A stretch of 64,000 nt of DNA, taken from NCBI GenBank assembly GCA_963662965.1, contig OY759970.1, positions 2,046,001 through 2,110,000 on the forward strand, in the 5' to 3' direction. Position numbers and translations under genes: made by a program. Every line of letters starts with the position of its first letter. Position 1 is the first letter of the stretch. The stretch is from DTWD01 sp963662965. GTDB taxonomy: Bacteria; Acidobacteriota; Vicinamibacteria; Vicinamibacterales; UBA8438. Positions 61,461 to 64,000 of this stretch are shown one piece after another. Under the pieces are notes generated by a model. That model did not search any database and was not told where the DNA came from. It saw nothing but the letters and a program-made list of their open reading frames with translations.

Positions 61461-62090
61461 ATGCGGAACCTTGTGATTGCGGTGGCGGCGGCGGCGGCGT
61501 TGGCGTTTCCCCTCGTGGGCGGTGCCCAGGAGGGAGGCAACGAGGCGGACGGCTGGGAGACGAGGCTCGATGGAGGCACGGACGTGAACAGCGTGCTCCA
61601 TTTCAGGACCATGGGAGACGGCGTCCACGCGTCGACCGCGGGGCGCGGCGGGGCTACCTTCTGGCAGCCGAACAGTATGGCGAAGGGGAACTACACGATC
61701 AGTGCCTCATTCACCCAGACCGAGGCGTCAGGCCATCCGAATGCCTACGGGCTGGTCTTCGGCGGGTCCGATCTGTCGGGGGCGAACCAGCGCTATTCGT
61801 ACTTCGTCATTCGGCAGGGAGGCCAGTTTCTCATCAAGAAGCGGATGGGCGACGACACGCCGACCTTGGTCGATTGGACCCCGCACAGCGCGATCAACGA
61901 TCTCAACGACGAGGGCCGCTCGACGAACACGCTCTCCGTAGAGGTCGGGAGCTCACAGGTGCGCTTCTTGGTCAACGGGACGGAAGTCAACTCGCTGCCT
62001 CGGTCCGACGTCGACACGGACGGTATCACCGGGTTGCGCGTCACTCACCTGCTGGACCTGCACATCGGTGACCTCAATCTGGGGATGTAG
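61461..62090 (+). CDS. Secreted concanavalin-like protein (DUF1080-like)
   Basis: 209 residues from ATG 61461, with AAGGAG 7 nt upstream. Signal peptide ends PLVGGAQEGG. The mature part is beta-rich with GNYTISASFTQTEASGHPNA, YGLVFGGSDLSGANQRYSYF and SVEVGSSQVRFLVNGTEVNS, a jelly-roll pattern like DUF1080/3-keto-disaccharide hydrolase domains or LamG lectins. No catalytic residues are evident. The DUF2911 gene follows after 31 bp on the same strand. Confidence 0.8.
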   Translation: MRNLVIAVAAAAALAFPLVGGAQEGGNEADGWETRLDGGTDVNSVLHFRTMGDGVHASTAGRGGATFWQPNSMAKGNYTISASFTQTEASGHPNAYGLVFGGSDLSGANQRYSYFVIRQGGQFLIKKRMGDDTPTLVDWTPHSAINDLNDEGRSTNTLSVEVGSSQVRFLVNGTEVNSLPRSDVDTDGITGLRVTHLLDLHIGDLNLGM

Positions 62091-62121
62091 CCGGCGGTCG
62101 TCCGCTACTCGGAGGGAGAGC

Positions 62122-62748
62122 ATGATGCGTGTGTTGAAGATCTGTGGCGTCGTCGGTGCTATGGTCCTGGCGGCCAACGTGGTCGAGGCGCAGAATCGGC
62201 CGCCAAGCACCCGTGGGCATACCGCAACGGAGCTCGGTGGCAGCTATAACGCCGAGGGCCAATACGAAGGGGGTCGGTGGATCGACATCCACTACGGGCG
62301 TCCGATCCTTCGCGGCCGGATGGGGATCTTCGGTGAGGGCGCCGAGTTCGGGCAGCGGATCTACGCGGGCGCGCCGCTCTGGCGTGTCGGCGCCGACCAG
62401 ACGACGACGTTCACCACCGAAGCGGATCTGTTGATCGGCGGGCGGCGCCTGGCGGCCGGCGAGTACACGATGTTCGCGGATCTCGCCAATCCGACGGCGT
62501 GGACGTTGATCTTCACCACGTGGGGCGTCAAGGACGACTTCTCCGAGGACAACCCGAACGCCCTCTGGGGCGCCTACGGCTACACCGACGAGAAGGACGT
62601 CATGCGGACGACGATGTCGGTCGAGACCGTCGAGTTCTCGGCTGACCAACTCATCATTGGCTTTACCGACATGATGCGGCAAGGCGGCACCATGTACTTC
62701 CTGTGGGACAACCAGATCGCCAACGTGTCGGTCGAGTTAGCGAACTAG
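62122..62748 (+). CDS. Secreted DUF2911 protein
   Basis: 208 residues from ATG 62122, with GGAGGGAG just upstream. Signal peptide ends AANVVEAQNR. DUF2911 features are IDIHYGRPILRGR, WRVGADQTTTFTTEADLLIG, RLAAGEYTMFADLANPTAWT and LIFTTWGVKDDFSEDNP. The function is unknown, but this small secreted family is common in Bacteroidota and Acidobacteriota. It shares its transcript direction with the preceding secreted gene. Confidence 0.88.
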   Translation: MMRVLKICGVVGAMVLAANVVEAQNRPPSTRGHTATELGGSYNAEGQYEGGRWIDIHYGRPILRGRMGIFGEGAEFGQRIYAGAPLWRVGADQTTTFTTEADLLIGGRRLAAGEYTMFADLANPTAWTLIFTTWGVKDDFSEDNPNALWGAYGYTDEKDVMRTTMSVETVEFSADQLIIGFTDMMRQGGTMYFLWDNQIANVSVELAN

Positions 62749-62765
62749 AACGGCGGAATCTTCGC

Positions 62766-62800
62766 TAGGGACTAGGGGCCAGGGATCAGGGATCGGGGGC
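62766..62800. repeat. Degenerate CTAGGGA/GGGATCA tandem repeat
   Basis: CTAGGGA, CTAGGGG, CCAGGGAT, CAGGGAT and CGGGGG units lie in the gap before the MFS gene. Both unit types seen elsewhere occur here together. Confidence 0.6.
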
Positions 62801-62862
62801 GGCGAGCGCCCCTGGTCCTCTGGTGCTGGCCTCTATTTTTGTACAGTCGCTAGCCCTTAGTC

Positions 62863-64000
62863 ATGACCTCCGCGCCCACGCCTTTTACCCATCGCCAGAT
62901 TCTGATCATTTTCACCGGCCTGATGGCCGGTCTGTTTCTCGCGGCGCTCGATCAGACGATCGTCGCCACCGCCCTCCCCACGATCGTTGGCGAGCTCGGC
63001 GGACTCGATTACTACTCGTGGGTCGTCACCGCGTACCTCCTGAGCTCCACCGTCTGTACGCCGCTCTACGGCAAGCTCGGCGACATCTACGGTCGGCGCG
63101 TCACCATCCAGGCCGCCATCGCCATTTTTCTCGTCGGGTCGCTGCTCGCCGGCGTGGCGCCGGGGATGCTCGAGCTGGTGCTGTTTCGCGGGATCCAGGG
63201 ACTTGGCGCCGGTGGCGTCATGGCCCTCACCTTCGCGGTCGTCGGCGACATCGTGTCGCCGCGACAGCGCGGCCGCTATATCGGGTACCTCGCGGCAACC
63301 TGGGCGTTCGCCAGCGTGATCGGACCGCTAGTCGGCGGGTTCATCGTCGACACGACCACCTGGCGGTGGGTGTTCTTGATCAATATTCCGGTCGGCGTCG
63401 CTGCGTTGGCGGTCATCTCGAGGGTGTTGCGCCTGCCGGCCGTCCCCAGACCGGCGCGGATCGACATCGGCGGGGCGGGGCTGCTCGTGGGCGGTATTGG
63501 GCTGCTGCTCCTCGCCTTGGTCTGGGGTGGGACGGAGTACGCATGGGGGTCTCCGACGATCATTGCGCTCGCCGTTTCGGGCGTGGCGATGACCGCGATC
63601 TTCCTGTGGTGGGAGACGCGGGTGTCCGAGCCGTTGCTCCCCCTCCGACTGTTTCGAAACGGGATCTACTCGGTCGCCTCCGCGCTCGGCTTCTTGATCG
63701 GATTCGCGTTGTTCGGCGGCGTCGTTTTCTTGCCGCTCTTCCTTCAGGTGGTCAACGGTGTTTCCGCGACGGACTCCGGGCTGCTGGTCCTACCGTTGAC
63801 GGCTGGCATCGTCGTTGGCTCGGTCGGGTCGGGCAGGTTGACGACCAGTACGGGTCGCTACAAGATCTTTCCGATCGTCGGAAGCGCGCTCGCCGCCGCG
63901 GGGATGTATCTGCTGAGCGGCATGGTCGCTGAGACGGCGCGCGTCATGAGCTCGGTCTATATGGTCGTGCTTGGGCTTGGGGTCGGTATGGTCCTGCAGG
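62863..64000 (+). CDS. MFS drug-exporter family protein (DHA2/EmrB type), truncated by the window edge
   Basis: At least 379 residues from ATG 62863, running off the end. Family marks: the first helix with LFLAALDQTIVATALPTIVG, motif A in YGKLGDIYGRRVTIQ, FRGIQGLGAGGVMALTFAVV and GPLVGGFIVDTTTWRWVFLI (motif C region). At least ten helices are visible. These proton antiporters export drugs and other hydrophobic compounds; the substrate is unknown. An upstream TAG in TTAGTC and the lack of earlier starts support this ATG. Confidence 0.9.
   Translation, partial: MTSAPTPFTHRQILIIFTGLMAGLFLAALDQTIVATALPTIVGELGGLDYYSWVVTAYLLSSTVCTPLYGKLGDIYGRRVTIQAAIAIFLVGSLLAGVAPGMLELVLFRGIQGLGAGGVMALTFAVVGDIVSPRQRGRYIGYLAATWAFASVIGPLVGGFIVDTTTWRWVFLINIPVGVAALAVISRVLRLPAVPRPARIDIGGAGLLVGGIGLLLLALVWGGTEYAWGSPTIIALAVSGVAMTAIFLWWETRVSEPLLPLRLFRNGIYSVASALGFLIGFALFGGVVFLPLFLQVVNGVSATDSGLLVLPLTAGIVVGSVGSGRLTTSTGRYKIFPIVGSALAAAGMYLLSGMVAETARVMSSVYMVVLGLGVGMVLQ

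Overview
The window is a high-GC chromosomal segment with densely packed genes on both strands. No rRNA or tRNA gene is visible, so the organism can only be inferred. The mix of TolB-type propellers, DUF2911 and DUF6503-like secreted proteins, a MoxR/DUF58/BatA/DUF4159 cluster, an aa3-type cytochrome oxidase with CPICF small proteins, and many secreted peptidases best fits an aerobic heterotroph of the Acidobacteriota, perhaps the Vicinamibacteria. That placement is inference.

Layout. 1-4154 (minus strand) is an aa3-type cytochrome c oxidase operon in the order coxA, coxC, coxD, two small membrane proteins, coxB. 4155-5151 has no convincing gene and holds dispersed repeats. 5152-7805 carries a VTT-domain membrane protein, then a 28-residue micro-ORF followed by a sodium:solute symporter. 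7894-13803 is a complete suf operon (sufB-C-D-S-U and a SufT-like gene). It is preceded by a promoter and a close match to an IscR type-1 operator. An ISAzo13-like element (14061-15967) follows.

15972-23517 is a mixed region: a DUF6503-like lipoprotein, a frameshifted GGDEF gene, thrB, fetB, a frameshifted zinc-ribbon/PspC gene, a TolB-type propeller coupled to a WYL regulator, and a small Cys4 protein. 23732-30784 encodes an AddB/AddA-type helicase-nuclease pair; addB is cut by one in-frame amber codon. 30906-36082 holds secreted enzymes (endonuclease/phosphatase fold, dienelactone hydrolase, glutaminyl cyclase) and envelope proteins.

36307-49879 is the most coherent accessory system: 9 co-directional genes around MoxR, DUF58 and BatA-type VWA proteins. 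It includes three separate secreted DUF4159 paralogues and a caspase-like protein without its catalytic cysteine. 51036-52942 is a second copy of the same IS in inverted orientation, 37 kb from the first. 52943-64000 holds a DapA-like protein with a Tat-type signal, prolyl oligopeptidase, M28 and M48 peptidases, a SpoU methyltransferase, class I fumarase, two small secreted proteins and the start of an MFS exporter.

Three kinds of intergenic repeat run through the window. The first is a hairpin-rich module whose leading TAG often is the stop codon of the gene before it. The second is a roughly 450-bp element with a long inverted repeat that shows one compensatory base-pair change between copies. 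The third is a set of degenerate 7-8 nt tandem repeats at 9 or more gene junctions. These repeats, the IS organisation, the micro-ORF and the MoxR/DUF4159 cluster are the main points for follow-up.
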